Both the position numbers and the translations under genes were made by a program. From JAWWPY01 sp963822825 (GTDB taxonomy: Bacteria > Actinomycetota > Actinomycetes > Streptosporangiales > Streptosporangiaceae), in contig CAWGIW010000005.1 in NCBI GenBank assembly GCA_963822825.1, positions 62,001 through 126,000 on the forward strand: a DNA stretch of 64,000 nt, read 5' to 3'. The notes beneath the pieces are model-generated. The model did no database searches, was not told where the DNA came from, and saw only the letters and a program-made list of their open reading frames with translations. Below, in pieces: positions 27,017-36,636 of the stretch. Position 1 is the stretch's first letter. Every line of letters begins with the position of its first letter.

Positions 27017-27262
27017 TCACTCGGGCCGGAGTGGGGTGATTCGCTGCTGTACCGGCACATCCTCGCCCCGGCGGCCGGGCATCAGCGCCAGGTCCGGCAT
27101 GATGATCTTCACTGTGGCTTTGCGTGCGCCGATCGTCAGCGCTTCCCAGCGCGCGGCCACCACATCGCGGGCAGTATCGGGCAGCCCGGCTAGCGGCGAC
27201 GGGGTGGCCAGCTGCTCGGCCCGCTTGCGGGCGGCCTGCGCCCCGGGACGCCCAGTCAACAT
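27017..27262 (-). pseudogene. Possible serine-recombinase C-terminal remnant
   Basis: The 81-codon frame ends with AARWEALTIGARKATVKIIM followed by PDLALMPGRRGEDVPVQQRI. This resembles the last helix and strand of large serine recombinases (a W-x2-L-x4-R helix, then a hydrophobic strand, then a G/R-rich turn). No catalytic domain is present. It would fit a decayed integrase at the island edge. The resemblance is by eye and short. Confidence 0.3.
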
Positions 27263-27293
27263 GTCGCTCAGAACACAAAAGCTAGAGCGCGCT

Positions 27294-27309
27294 GGATGTC
27301 ACATCGATC
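27294..27309. repeat. Degenerate partner of the 19954 dyad
   Basis: GATGTCACATCGAT at 27295-27308 matches, in inverse orientation, 14 of the 25 bases of the perfect dyad near ribF. Only the inner 5-bp arms (GATGT/ACATC) remain symmetrical. It lies about 40 bases beyond the truB stop, so the two copies bracket the inserted segment between truB and ribF. Confidence 0.5.
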
Positions 27310-27350
27310 GGCAGAGGGCCGGGTTCGCCGGGCATCAAATCATCGGCATG

Positions 27351-28247
27351 TCACGGGACGAACACGGTAAGTGATCTGGCCGTGCCGTCCTCTTCGGTCA
27401 CCAGCGCGACGAGGGTGCCGTCCGGGCCGAACGCCGCGACCGGGCCGGGTCCCAGGCCCGCGGCCGGAAGGCGCGCGCCGTGCGACAAGGAGCGTGCCTC
27501 CATCTCCGTCAGTGACCGCGAAGGAAATGCGGCTGCTGCCGCGTCCTCCAGCGGCACCATGGCCAGCTCGGCTCCGGGCTGGTCCAGGCCTGACGCGAGG
27601 TCGTCCAGGCTCCGCGCGGCACTGAGGTCATAGGGGCCGACCCGGGTGCGGCGCAGCATGGTGAGGTGGCCGCCGACGCCGAGCGCATCGCCCAGGTCGC
27701 GGGCGAGCGCGCGGATGTAGGTGCCGCTGGAGCAGGTCACCGCCGCGTCCACGTCCATCAGGTCACCCAGCGGCCGCGCAGCGGTGATGGCGAACGAGCG
27801 GACGGCCACGGTGCGGGCCGGCAGCACCGGCGGCGCTCCCTGTCTGGCCAGCTTGTATGCCCGCTGACCGCCGACTTTGATGGCGCTGACAGCCGGCGGG
27901 ACCTGCTGGATCTGCCCGGTCAGCTCGGCCGCACCAGCCCGCACGGCGTCGATGGACAGCGCACCAGCCGGGCCGCCACCGCTGATCGTTCCCTCGGCGT
28001 CGCCGGTATCCGTCGCCTGTCCCAGCCGGATCGTCGCCAGGTAGTCCTTGTCGGTCAGCGTGAGGTGGCCGAGCAGCCGGGTGGCCTTCTCCACGCCAAC
28101 CACCAGGACACCGGTCGCCATCGGATCCAGGGTTCCCGCGTGGCCGACCCGCCGGGTGCCCGCCAGGCGGCGGATCCGCGCCACGACGTCGTGTGAGGTC
28201 CATCCGGCGGGTTTGTCAACGATGATCAGCCCGCTCCGCGCACTCAC
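27351..28247 (-). CDS. truB: tRNA pseudouridine(55) synthase
   Basis: Converts U55 in the T-loop of tRNAs. N-terminus GLIIVDKPAGWTSHDVVARI; catalytic Asp41 in GHAGTLDPMATGVL; CSSGTYIRALARDLG is the conserved third motif; a C-terminal PUA-like region follows. 298 residues, GTG start. It lies downstream of nrnA. Its usual neighbour ribF is displaced by the island. Confidence 0.95.
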   Translation of the reverse strand: MSARSGLIIVDKPAGWTSHDVVARIRRLAGTRRVGHAGTLDPMATGVLVVGVEKATRLLGHLTLTDKDYLATIRLGQATDTGDAEGTISGGGPAGALSIDAVRAGAAELTGQIQQVPPAVSAIKVGGQRAYKLARQGAPPVLPARTVAVRSFAITAARPLGDLMDVDAAVTCSSGTYIRALARDLGDALGVGGHLTMLRRTRVGPYDLSAARSLDDLASGLDQPGAELAMVPLEDAAAAAFPSRSLTEMEARSLSHGARLPAAGLGPGPVAAFGPDGTLVALVTEEDGTARSLTVFVP

Positions 28248-28315
28248 TGGGGGGCGCCCCGGCTGGCCGCTCGCGACGGCCAGGATCCCGGCGGCCCGCT
28301 GCCACGAGGCATGCC

Positions 28316-29356
28316 CTAGCTGCCTTCGCTGAGCAGTGGGCGCAACCGCGCCATCACATCTCCGGCGCTGCCGCTAGCGGTGAACCCGGCCGCGAAGCGG
28401 TGGCCTCCGCCACCGAGCCGGGTGCAGGCGTGGCCCACGTCCACCTTCCCCTTGGACCGGGCCGACACCTGCCACAGGCCATCATCGGATTCTTTGAGGA
28501 CCACCGCCACGTCCGCCTCATCGGTGCGCCGCACCACGTCGATCACCGGTTCGGCCGCCTCGAAGGGCAGGCCGTGCGCCGCCCGGTCGCCGCGCGTGAC
28601 GGTCGTCCACACCAGACCGTGCCCGCCGGCCTGGGCCGATTCCAGTTCCGCCCGGCCGAGAGCGCCCGACAACAGGCTCAGATAGCCGAACGGAGCCCGG
28701 TCCCACAGCTCTCGTGCCACCGCTCCCGGCTCGATTCCGGTGCCGAGCAGCCGGGCGGCCATCTCGTGCACTGCGGGCGACGTCGAGGAGTACTTGAAGG
28801 AGCCCGTATCGGTGACCAGGCCGGCGTAGAGGCCGAACGCGACATCCCTGGTCAGCTCCGCACCGAGAGCGCTGATGAGGTCTGCGGCGAGCACCGCGGT
28901 GGCGGCCGCGTCCGGGTCGATCAGGTGGACCGTGCCGAACCGGGTATTGGAGGCGTGGTGGTCAACCACGATCAGTTCGGCGGCGCGGGAGGCGTTCGGC
29001 GCGAGCAGGCCCAGCCGGTCAATGCTGCCGACATCGAACGTGACCATCAGCCGCGGCCGCTCTGGATAGCCGCCAGGCGGGCTGAGCAGGTCAGTGCCGG
29101 GCAGAAACCGCAGGATGGCCGGGATCTCGAACGGCTGATCGCCAAATGAGGCGACGACGCGCGGCGGGTTCGGCCGCCCCGGCGCGCGCAGCGCGTGCGC
29201 GACAGCAAGCATGGATCCGAGCGCGTCCCCGTCCGGGCGGACGTGGCAAGCGAGGCAGATCTCGTCCGCCCCGTCCAGCAGGGTGACGGCCTTGGCCCAG
29301 TCATCGGCCGGGATTCCTGGCCGACCGCCCGCTGCCTGAGGCGACGCGACGCTCAC
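28316..29356 (-). CDS. nrnA: DHH-family oligoribonuclease / pAp phosphatase
   Basis: NrnA-type DHH/DHHA1 phosphoesterase that degrades nanoRNAs and dephosphorylates pAp. Motifs: LACHVRPDGDALGSMLAVAH, TFDVGSIDRLG, ELIVVDHHASNTRFG (DHH) and, in the DHHA1 domain, RLGGGGHRFAAGFTASG. 346 residues. GTG 29356 overlaps the rbfA stop as GTGA, so it is co-translated with rbfA. Position between rbfA and truB is conserved in actinomycetes. Confidence 0.93.
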   Translation of the reverse strand: MSVASPQAAGGRPGIPADDWAKAVTLLDGADEICLACHVRPDGDALGSMLAVAHALRAPGRPNPPRVVASFGDQPFEIPAILRFLPGTDLLSPPGGYPERPRLMVTFDVGSIDRLGLLAPNASRAAELIVVDHHASNTRFGTVHLIDPDAAATAVLAADLISALGAELTRDVAFGLYAGLVTDTGSFKYSSTSPAVHEMAARLLGTGIEPGAVARELWDRAPFGYLSLLSGALGRAELESAQAGGHGLVWTTVTRGDRAAHGLPFEAAEPVIDVVRRTDEADVAVVLKESDDGLWQVSARSKGKVDVGHACTRLGGGGHRFAAGFTASGSAGDVMARLRPLLSEGS

Positions 29357-29940
29357 GCTGGTGAGTATCTCGCGCCGGAATGACCGCCGCTGGGGGTTCC
29401 GCCGGCCAGATCGCCGCTGGGGGTTCCGCCGGCCAGATCGCCGCCGGGAGTTCCGCCGGGGGCACCGGCACCGTCTCCGGCCGCGCCGTCTCCGGCGGTC
29501 TCGTCTTCCTCGTCTTCGGCGGCACCGGGAGCAGGCCGGTACGGATCCGGGTCCCCGGCCGGCTCGGCGCCTTCGCGCACGGCGGCCAGCCGGGCGTCCG
29601 CCGCGCGGGCCTGCGCCACGAGATCCTCCATCCGCCGTGCGCCCTCCGGCACGGTGTCGGCCACGAAGGCCAGCGACGGCGTGTGCCGTAGGCCGGTCTG
29701 ATGACCCACCTCGGAGCGGATCAGGCCAGCCGCACTGGCCAGCGCCGCCGCGGTCTCCGCCCGGTCCTCGGCCGACCCGTACACCGTGTAGAAGACCGTG
29801 GCCTCCCGCAGGTCGTTGGTGAGCTTGGCCGCGGTGACCGTGACAAAACCCAGCCGCGGGTCCTTGACCCGCCGTTCCAGCATCTCAGCGACGATCCGGG
29901 CGATGCGGTCGCTGAGCTTACGCGCCCGAGCAGCGTCCAT
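29353..29940 (-). CDS. rbfA: Ribosome-binding factor A
   Basis: 30S maturation factor with a KH-like fold: RKLSDRIARIVAEMLERRVK, RLGFVTVTAAKLTNDLREAT, IRSEVGHQTGLRHTPSLAFV. The core ends near residue 120. It is followed by an acidic and Gly/Pro-rich tail of about 70 residues in which a 27-base tandem repeat encodes GDLAGGTPS about two and a half times (29389-29460). The tail is absent from enteric RbfA and looks disordered. Confidence 0.93.
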   Translation of the reverse strand: MDAARARKLSDRIARIVAEMLERRVKDPRLGFVTVTAAKLTNDLREATVFYTVYGSAEDRAETAAALASAAGLIRSEVGHQTGLRHTPSLAFVADTVPEGARRMEDLVAQARAADARLAAVREGAEPAGDPDPYRPAPGAAEDEEDETAGDGAAGDGAGAPGGTPGGDLAGGTPSGDLAGGTPSGGHSGARYSPA

Positions 29941-29946
29941 AGCGTG

Positions 29947-30243
29947 TCATTCCTCCTCGTTGCGCAGCCGTTGCCGCGCCGACAGCAATTCGACCTCGGG
30001 GCGCTCGGCCACCAGGCGCTCGCACGCGTCGAGCACCTCGACGGCGTGCGCCGCTGTCGATGCCACCACGGCCACGCCGATCTCCGTCCGCCGGTGCAGA
30101 TCCAGATGGCCCGTCTCGGCCGCCGCCACCCCGGGATGACGGCGCCTGACCTCGGCGACGAGCGAGGCCACCACCGAGCGCTTCTGCTTGAGCGAACGTA
30201 CGTCACCCAGCAGCACGTCCAGCGTCAGGGCACCTACATACAC
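29947..30243 (-). CDS. DUF503 (YlxP-like) protein
   Basis: 98 residues starting VYVGALTLDVLLGDVRSLKQ, then KRSVVASLVAEVRRRHP, the diagnostic DUF503 N-terminus. GTG 30243 has GGGAGG 6 bases upstream; the frame to 30327 is open but gives an atypical extension. It is always found between infB and rbfA in this cluster. Function is not firmly established; a ribosome-associated role is suggested by context. Confidence 0.88.
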   Translation of the reverse strand: MYVGALTLDVLLGDVRSLKQKRSVVASLVAEVRRRHPGVAAAETGHLDLHRRTEIGVAVVASTAAHAVEVLDACERLVAERPEVELLSARQRLRNEEE

Positions 30244-30348
30244 GATGGCCTCCCCGGCCGTGGCGTACACGACGCATCCCGGCTGTGGCAGTTTCCGGCT
30301 GTGACCGGGCGGCCCCGGGCGCCCCATCGGAACGCCCGGGGCCTGCCG

Positions 30349-33300
30349 CTAGGCCCTCGGCTTCTCCCGCATCTCGAACGTCTCGATCACGTCCGCGATC
30401 TTGACGTCGCTGTAGCCGATGCCGATGCCGCACTCGTAGCCCTCACGGACCTCGGTCACGTCGTCCTTGAACCTGCGCAGTGAGTCCACGTTGAGGTTGT
30501 CGGATACGACTACGCCATCCCGCACCAGGCGGGCCTTGTTGTTGCGGGTGATCGTGCCGGATCGCACGATGCAGCCGGCCACGTTGCCGATCCGCGGTAC
30601 CCGGAAGATCTCCCTGACCTCGGCCGTGCCGAGCTGGATCTCCTCGAACTCGGGCTTGAGCATGCCCTTGAGCGCGGCCTCGATCTCCTCGATGGCCTGG
30701 TAGATGACCGAGTAGTAGCGGATGTCAACGCCCTCGCGCTGAGCCAGCTCCCCGGCCCGTCCGCCGGCCGGACGTTGAAGCCCACGATCACGGCCTCCGA
30801 CGCGATGGCCAGGTTGACGTCGTCCTGGGTGATGGCGCCCACGCCACGGCCGATAACCCGGAGCACCACTTCCTCGCCCACGTCGATCTTGAGGAGCGCA
30901 TCCTCCAGGGCCTCGACGGACCCGGACACGTCGCCCTTGATGATGAGCAGCAGTTCTTCCCGCTCACCCGACTTGAGCGCGGACTCCAGGTCCTCGAGCG
31001 TGACCCTGGGCCGGCGCTGCGCGAACATCGCGTTACGCTCACGTGCCTCACGCCGTTCCGCGATCTGCCTGGCTACCCGGTCGTCGGTGACCACGAGGAA
31101 GCTGTCGCCCGCGCCGGGCACGGCGGTGAGGCCGAGCACCTGCACGGGGCGCGATGGCGGCGCGTCAGGAACGGGCGCGCCATTCTCGTCGAGCAGTGCC
31201 CGCACCCGGCCGAACGCCTCACCAGCGACGATGGAGTCGCCGACGTGCAGCGTGCCGCGCTGCACCAGCACGGTGGCCACCGGACCGCGGCCGCGGTCCA
31301 GATGAGCCTCGATCGCGACGCCCTGGCCGGGCTGGTGCGGGTTGGCCCGCAGGTCGAGCTCGGCGTCCGCGGTCAGGATGATCGCCTCGAGCAGGGTGTC
31401 AATGCCCGTGCCCGCCTTCGCGGAGACATCCACGAACAGCGTGGTGCCACCGAATTCCTCGGCCACGAGCCCGTACTCGGTGAGCTGGGAACGTACCCGC
31501 TGTGGGTCGGCGCCTTCCTTGTCCACCTTGTTCACCGCCACGACCACCGGAACCCCCGCCGCCTGGGCGTGGTTGAGCGCCTCGGTCGTCTGCGGCTTCA
31601 CGCCGTCGTCCGCCGCCACCACCAGCACCACGAGGTCCGTGGTCTCCGCCCCGCGCGCCCGCATGGCGGTGAAGGCCTCGTGACCCGGGGTGTCGATGAA
31701 GGTGATCTTGCGCTCGTTGCCGTCCACCGCGGTAATGACCTGGTAGGCACCGATGTGCTGGGTGATGCCTCCCGCTTCGCGGGCCACCATATTGGTGTGC
31801 CTGATCGCATCGAGCAGCTTGGTCTTGCCGTGGTCGACGTGACCCATGACCGTGACCACCGGCGGGCGCGCCGCGAGATCCTCCTCGTTGCCTTCGTCCT
31901 CGCCGAACTCGATGTCGAACGACTCCAGCAGCTCCCTGTCTTCTTCTTCCGGGGAGACCACCTGCACGTTGTAGTTGAGCTCCGCGCCGAGCAGCTGCAG
32001 CGTCTCGTCATTGACCGACTGGGTCGCGGTGACCATCTCCCCGAGGTGGAAGAGCACCTGGACGAGCGAGGCCGGGTTCACCCCGATCTTGTCGGCGAAG
32101 TCGCTCAGCGACGCGCCCCTCGACAGCCGGATGACCTGGCCGTTCCCGCGCGGGATCGATACGCCGCCGATCGCCGGCGCTTGCAGGTTGTCGAATTCCT
32201 GGCGCCGCTGCTTCCGCGACTTCCGGCCGCGAGCGGGCCGCCCGCCGGGCCGCCCGAAGGCGCCCTGCGTGCCGCTCCGGCCGCGCCCGCCGCCACCTGG
32301 CCGGCCACCACCGCCGCCGCCCAGGCCACCTGGACGCGGACCGCCGGTACCGCCACCTGGGCCGCCGCGACCCGGAGCGCCGCCGGGACCGCCACGGCCA
32401 CCCGGGCGGGCACCAGCGCCAGCGCCAGCACCGCCACCTGGGCCGCTGCGACCCGGAGCGCCGCCGGGACCGCCACGGCCAGGACCGCCGCCGGGACCGC
32501 TACGGCCGGGAGCAGGCCTGGGCGGCATGCTGTTGGGGCTGGGCCGCGGACCACCCGGCCGCGGGCCGCCCGGCCGCTGAAAGTCTGCGGGGCTGGGCCG
32601 CCCGGCGGGCGGCCGCGGGCCGCGCCAGCCCCGGGCTGGCCGGGGCTGGCCGGGGCCGGCTGCCCAGGCTGCGCCGGCTGCCCGGGACGGGGCGCCCCGC
32701 GCGGGGCCGAGCCCATTCCGGTGGCCGTCGAACTGAACGGGTTGTTGCCGGGCCGCGGCCCAGGCCGCGGGCCGCCGCGCGAACCGGGCCTGGGGGCTCC
32801 GGACCGGGGCGCGCCGGACGGCGCGCCACCCGGGCGTGGGGCAGCCGGCCTGGGCCGGCGCTGGCGCGGTCTGCGGCGGTGGGCCGGCCACCGGCGGTGC
32901 GTCCTCGATGGGAACCCTCGGCACCGGTGCCTGCGGCCGCGTCGTGGGCGGTCCGGCCGGGGCGGTGCCGGTCGGGGGTGAGCCCGCGGCCGGGGCCGGA
33001 CCCGCCGGGCGGCCGAGCGTCGTCTGGTCAGCGGCCGCGGCCGCGGCCGGACCGGTGGCTTGCGGGCTGATGTCGTGCGGCCTGGCACCGGCCGCGGGTA
33101 CGTCCACGGCCGGCGTCGGCGGCCGGGCTGGGCCGGGCCGTGGCGCCCGGCGGCCGCCGTTCTGCCCGTCTGCCCCGGCCCCGCCGGGCGCTGCCCCAGC
33201 GGGCACCGCCCCGGCCGGTGTGCCATCTGACGGCCCCGCTGCTGGCCTGGGCTTGCGAGCCTGGGCCTTCGGCGCCTGGGCCGAGAATTCCTCTTTAAGT

Positions 33301-33434
33301 CTGCGGACGACCGGCGCCTCGATCGTCGACGACGCGGAACGGACGAATTCGCCCATTTCCTGGAGCCTGGCCATCACGGCCTTGCTCTCTACACCGAACT
33401 CCTTCGCGAGTTCGTACACCCGGACCTTCGCCAC
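30349..33434 (-). CDS. infB: Translation initiation factor IF-2 (frame broken in this sequence)
   Basis: The GTPase that places initiator tRNA on the ribosome. N-terminal IF2N domain MAKVRVYELAKEFGVESKAV; then about 400 Pro/Gly/Arg-rich residues; a second IF2N (DFADKIGVNPASLVQVLFHL); and the G domain with VMGHVDHGKTKLLDAI, FIDTPGHEAF and AVNKVDKE. The C-terminal domain (FEEIQLGTAEVREIFRVPRI) is in another frame: a base is missing near 30765-30775. In the low-complexity N-region two compensating shifts (near 32835 and 32590) hide the expected PGNNPFSSTATGMGS segment. A non-functional infB would be lethal, so sequence error is likely. Confidence 0.93.
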
Positions 33435-33608
33435 TGCGCTCCCTCTGGATCGGTCCGGATCATCCGGACCATCGTGGCCGGTCCGGGGCAGCGCGTGCTC
33501 CGGCCGGCGTCAGCTTCTGGTGCTCATCGCCGCGTTCTCATCGCGCGCTCATCACAACTGATCCCGCTTTCCCGGCAGTAATGCCGTTTCCGCCTCAGCC
33601 CCGGTCGC

Positions 33609-33917
33609 TCAGCCCGGGTGGGCCCGCAAAGACCCTTCGCGCGCCGCCAGGTACTCCGCGAGCCTGCCAGTACCGAACGGTCCCGGCAGGCGCAGGGCCC
33701 GCGGAAACGCCCTTCGGCGCTGCGCTAGCTCGAAGCATTCCTGGCGAGGATGCAGGTACGCGCCCCGGCCGGGCAACCGCGCTTGAGGGTCGGGAACGAT
33801 GTCGTTCCCTGCCGCCACCAAGCGCAGCAAGTCAGACTTGGCCGCGCGGCTCTTGCAACCTATGCACGTGCGGATCGCAGGAGCGGCCCGCACCGGCCGC
33901 AAGGACCGTCTGGTCAT
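33609..33917 (-). CDS. rnpM: YlxR/RnpM family RNA-binding protein
   Basis: 102 residues from ATG 33917. The YlxR signature is RTCIGCKSRAAKSDLLRLVA followed by LPGRGAYLHPRQECFELAQR (conserved CIGC, GRGAYLH). It binds RNA and is reported in Bacillus as a modulator of RNase P. In this sequence the upstream nusA frame runs into it without a stop, giving an apparent fusion, but the alternative nusA frame ends in TAA at 33931-33933, just before this ATG. Confidence 0.88.
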   Translation of the reverse strand: MTRRSLRPVRAAPAIRTCIGCKSRAAKSDLLRLVAAGNDIVPDPQARLPGRGAYLHPRQECFELAQRRRAFPRALRLPGPFGTGRLAEYLAAREGSLRAHPG

Positions 33918-33930
33918 TGTTAACGTCAGC

Positions 33931-35093
33931 TTACCTCGCCGGAGCGTCTGCGGCACCGTGCCCCGCACCGGCTGCGCCCGCCGAGCCGACCGCATCGCCC
34001 GCGTCGTCCGCCGAGCCGGGCGCGTCGTCCGCCGGGCGGCCCGCGTCATCCGCCGGGCGGGCGGCGTCGTCGGCCGGGCGGGCCGCGTCATCCGCCGGGC
34101 CAGCCGGCAGGCCGGGGCCCGGCCGTCAGTCGCGGTGTCCGGCTTGATGTCGATCTTCCAGCCGGTCAGCCGCGCGGCCAGGCGTGCGTTCTGCCCCTCT
34201 TTGCCGATCGCCAGTGACAACTGGTAGTCCGGCACGATCACCTGCGCCACCCTGGCCTGCGGGTCCACGACGATCACCCGGGAGACCCGGGCCGGGGACA
34301 GCGCGTTGGCCACGAACTGGGCGGAATCGTCGGAGTAATCGACAATGTCGATCTTCTCGCCGTGCAGTTCGGCCATCACGTTGCGCACCCGGCTGCCCAT
34401 GGGCCCGATGCAGGCGCCCTTGGCGTTCACTCCGGCCTGGCGCGAGATCACCGCGATCTTCGTCCGGTGGCCTGCCTCGCGGGCGAGCGCGACGATATCC
34501 ACCGCCCCGCTGGCGATCTCCGGCACCTCCAGCGAGAACAGCTTTTTGACCAGGTTGGGATGCGTGCGGGACAGGGTCACCGACGGCCCGCGGTAACCCT
34601 TGCGGACGTGCAGCACGTAGCAGCGCAGCCGCTCGCCGTGCGCATACCGCTCGCCCGGAACCTGCTCGGCCGGGGGCAGGATGGCCTCGATCTTGCCGAG
34701 GTCGACGAGGACCGCCCGGGGGTCCTTGCCCTGCTGGATCACGCCGGCCACGATGTCCCCCTCACGGCCCGCGTACTCGCCGAAGGTCATCTCGTCCTCG
34801 GCGTCACGCAGCCGCTGCAAGATCACCTGCCGGGCCGTGGTCGCCGCGATCCGGCCGAACCCGCTCGGCGTATCGTCATACTCCCGCAGCACCGTGCCGT
34901 CCTCGGCGGTCTCCGCCGCCCAGACGGTGACGTGCCCGCTGCCGCGGTCCACCTCAACCCGGGCCGTAGCGGCGACTCCCCCACTGCGGTGATACGCGAC
35001 CAGCAGCGCGTCCTCGATGGCCTTGATGGCCAAGTCCATCGAGATGTCCTTCTCGCTTTCCAGGCTGCGCAGGACACTCAGGTCAATGTCCAT
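33931..35093 (-). CDS. nusA: Transcription termination/antitermination factor NusA (tail frame-shifted)
   Basis: N-terminal RNAP-binding domain MDIDLSVLRSLESEKDISMD; S1 domain (GREGDIVAGVIQQGKDPRAV); two KH domains (VNAKGACIGPMGSRVRNVMA; YQLSLAIGKEGQNARLAARL). After residue about 330 the displayed frame becomes Arg-rich. The +2 frame gives an acidic tail of PADDA repeats (about five) and a TAA stop, typical for actinomycete NusA. One indel near 34125 therefore explains the switch. The start overlaps the end of rimP. Confidence 0.92.
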
Positions 35094-35849
35094 CCCGCTC
35101 CCCCTCGTCCCCGGACGTTCCGGAGACCGCCCCCGCGCCCCCCGCGTTGCTGAATTCCACCTGCACCTGGCCGGGGCCGAGGTCCCGGTAGCCGAACTCG
35201 CGCTGCTCTCCGTCGATCTCGAACGTCACCGCGTCCGGACCCGCCGCAACGACCCGGCCCAGGACGGCCGTGAGATACCTGGGTGGTTCCGTTGAGCTGG
35301 ACGAAGTTTCTGGTGGACCGGATGGGGTGCCCCGGCGGCCGGCCGGGAAAGCGGGGCGCGGACCAGCCGGCCGACGGCGCGGCGCCAATGCCTCGGCTCG
35401 GTCAGCGGCCTGTCCACCCCCGGTGAGGAAACCTCCAGGGTGTACGCCGCCTGGCCCATCACCCCCGAGGCGTCGAGTTCTGCCGACACCGAGCGGCTGA
35501 CCAGCGCGATCTCATCCAGGCCCGGCCCGTTATCGGCATCCACGACGACCCGGAGCAGCCAGCGCCGGCCAGCGGCGCCGATCCGCACCGACTCAAGGTC
35601 CATGCCCGCGGCGCCGACCACCGGCTCGAGCAGGGCAGTCAGGCGCTCGACGTCGGCCGGCTGGCCGCCCAGCGGGCGATCCGGCGCCATCCGGCCAGCG
35701 GGCTGGCCGCTAGCGGGCGGGCGGCCGCCGGCCCGGGCGTCCGGCTGGCGGCGTGCGGGGCGGCTACCGCGGTGCGGGGCGGCACCATCCGTGGAAGGCC
35801 GCCCGGCCTGATCCGGACGTGACGCTCCGTGACGGGAACTTCCGCGCAT
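35083..35849 (-). CDS. rimP: Ribosome maturation factor RimP (frame broken)
   Basis: 30S assembly factor. RimP N-domain: LTALLEPVVGAAGMDLESVR, VVDADNGPGLDEIALVSRSV and YTLEVSSPGVDRPLTEPRHW. The C-terminal SH3-like domain (LGRVVAAGPDAVTFEIDGEQ to GPGQVQVEF) lies in another frame; the break is near 35310-35350. ATG 35849 with GAGGAGG 6 bases upstream is preferred over GTG 35870. The first 60 or so residues are a Pro/Arg/Gly-rich extension not found in most RimP. The stop overlaps the nusA start. Confidence 0.88.
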
Positions 35850-36081
35850 CACGACCTCCTCGTCCGCCACCTGTGCTGTTGTCCAGCCTGGTCTAGCCTA
35901 ACCGGACCGGGCGGCGGCGTTGGCCGCCCCGCGCACTCGGCGGTTGCGCGGGGTGACTCAGGCGCTGGCCAGGGAGCCACAAGAGGGTGATCATCGGGTG
36001 TTACCGCACGGGCCTGCCGTAACATCCTGGATGCCCGCGCACGACCACGTCGCCCTACGCTCAGCGGGAGCAGCCACGGAC

Positions 36082-36636
36082 ATGGCAGGAGGACCGGTGC
36101 CGGAGATCCCGGGCGCCCCGATCCCCGGCCGCCCAATCCCGGGCGGCCCAATCCCGGGCGGCGGAGCGTGCTCGCGGCGGCTGCGATGACGTTCCCGCTG
36201 GTGGCGGCCGGGCTGCAAGGGTGTCGGAGCGCTCGGCACGCCGCCGACGCCGCTGCCTGACGTCGCCGTGCTGAGCAAGGCGATCACCGCCGAGATGCTG
36301 ATGATCGCCCGGTATCGCGCCGCCATCGCCGGCTCCCCCGGGCAGGCCGCGTTCCTCGGACCGCTGCTCGCTCAGCACCGGGCCCACCTGGCCAGGCTGG
36401 CATCGCGGCTGCTCGCTCCCCGGGCGACCAGCCACGCCCGCCCGCCATCTCCCGCCGTAGCGGTGCCGCCGGCTTCCGCGCTCAGTGCTCTGCGGGCCGC
36501 AGAAGAGGACGCCGCCGACGCTCTGGTTGGCCACCTCGCCGAGGTCACGCCCTCACTCGCTCAGTTGCTCGCGAGCATCGCGGCCTCCGAGGCCAGCCAC
36601 GCCCTGCTGCTCCGTGCGCGCGGAGGGACCCCGTGA
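36082..36636 (+). CDS. Putative ferritin-like lipoprotein (frame uncertain)
   Basis: A signal-like segment RRSVLAAAAMTFPLVAAGLQ followed by GC (Tat-like Arg pair, lipobox Cys) is encoded at about 36159-36218. The following helices LSKAITAEMLMIARYRAAIA and FLGPLLAQHRAHLARLAS sit in a neighbouring frame from about 36225 to 36636, so one or more indels interrupt the gene. A 15-base repeat (CCCAATCCCGGGCGG) precedes the signal segment. The stop overlaps the next gene by 4 bases (GTGA). It is probably a companion of the DUF4439 protein, with the same role unknown. Confidence 0.5.

Larger units (their letters stand above)
26823..27350. other. Right margin of the accessory island, mostly non-coding
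   Basis: About 530 bases with no intact gene. It contains a possible recombinase remnant (27017-27262) and, near the truB end, the degenerate dyad copy at 27294-27309. Open frame 26826-27278 on the minus strand is a shadow without recognisable features. No tRNA was seen here. Confidence 0.4.

Noticed and set aside
26826..27278. 150-codon minus-strand frame downstream of the GNAT gene
   Set aside because: Composition and lack of motifs suggest chance; the overlapping 27017-27262 frame fits a recombinase remnant slightly better.
26823..27350. tRNA gene as integration site for the island
   Set aside because: No cloverleaf or T-loop consensus (GGTTCRANYCC in context) was found near either edge.
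31245..32981. 578-codon open frame antisense to infB
   Set aside because: Runs opposite the G domain and low-complexity region of IF-2; repetitive composition is the complement of the Pro/Gly repeats.
33609..35093. Apparent NusA-YlxR fusion protein in a single 494-codon frame
   Set aside because: The linker is Arg-rich and unlike NusA. The neighbouring frame gives the expected acidic PADDA tail and a TAA stop at 33931-33933, just before a good ATG for YlxR. An indel explains the fusion.
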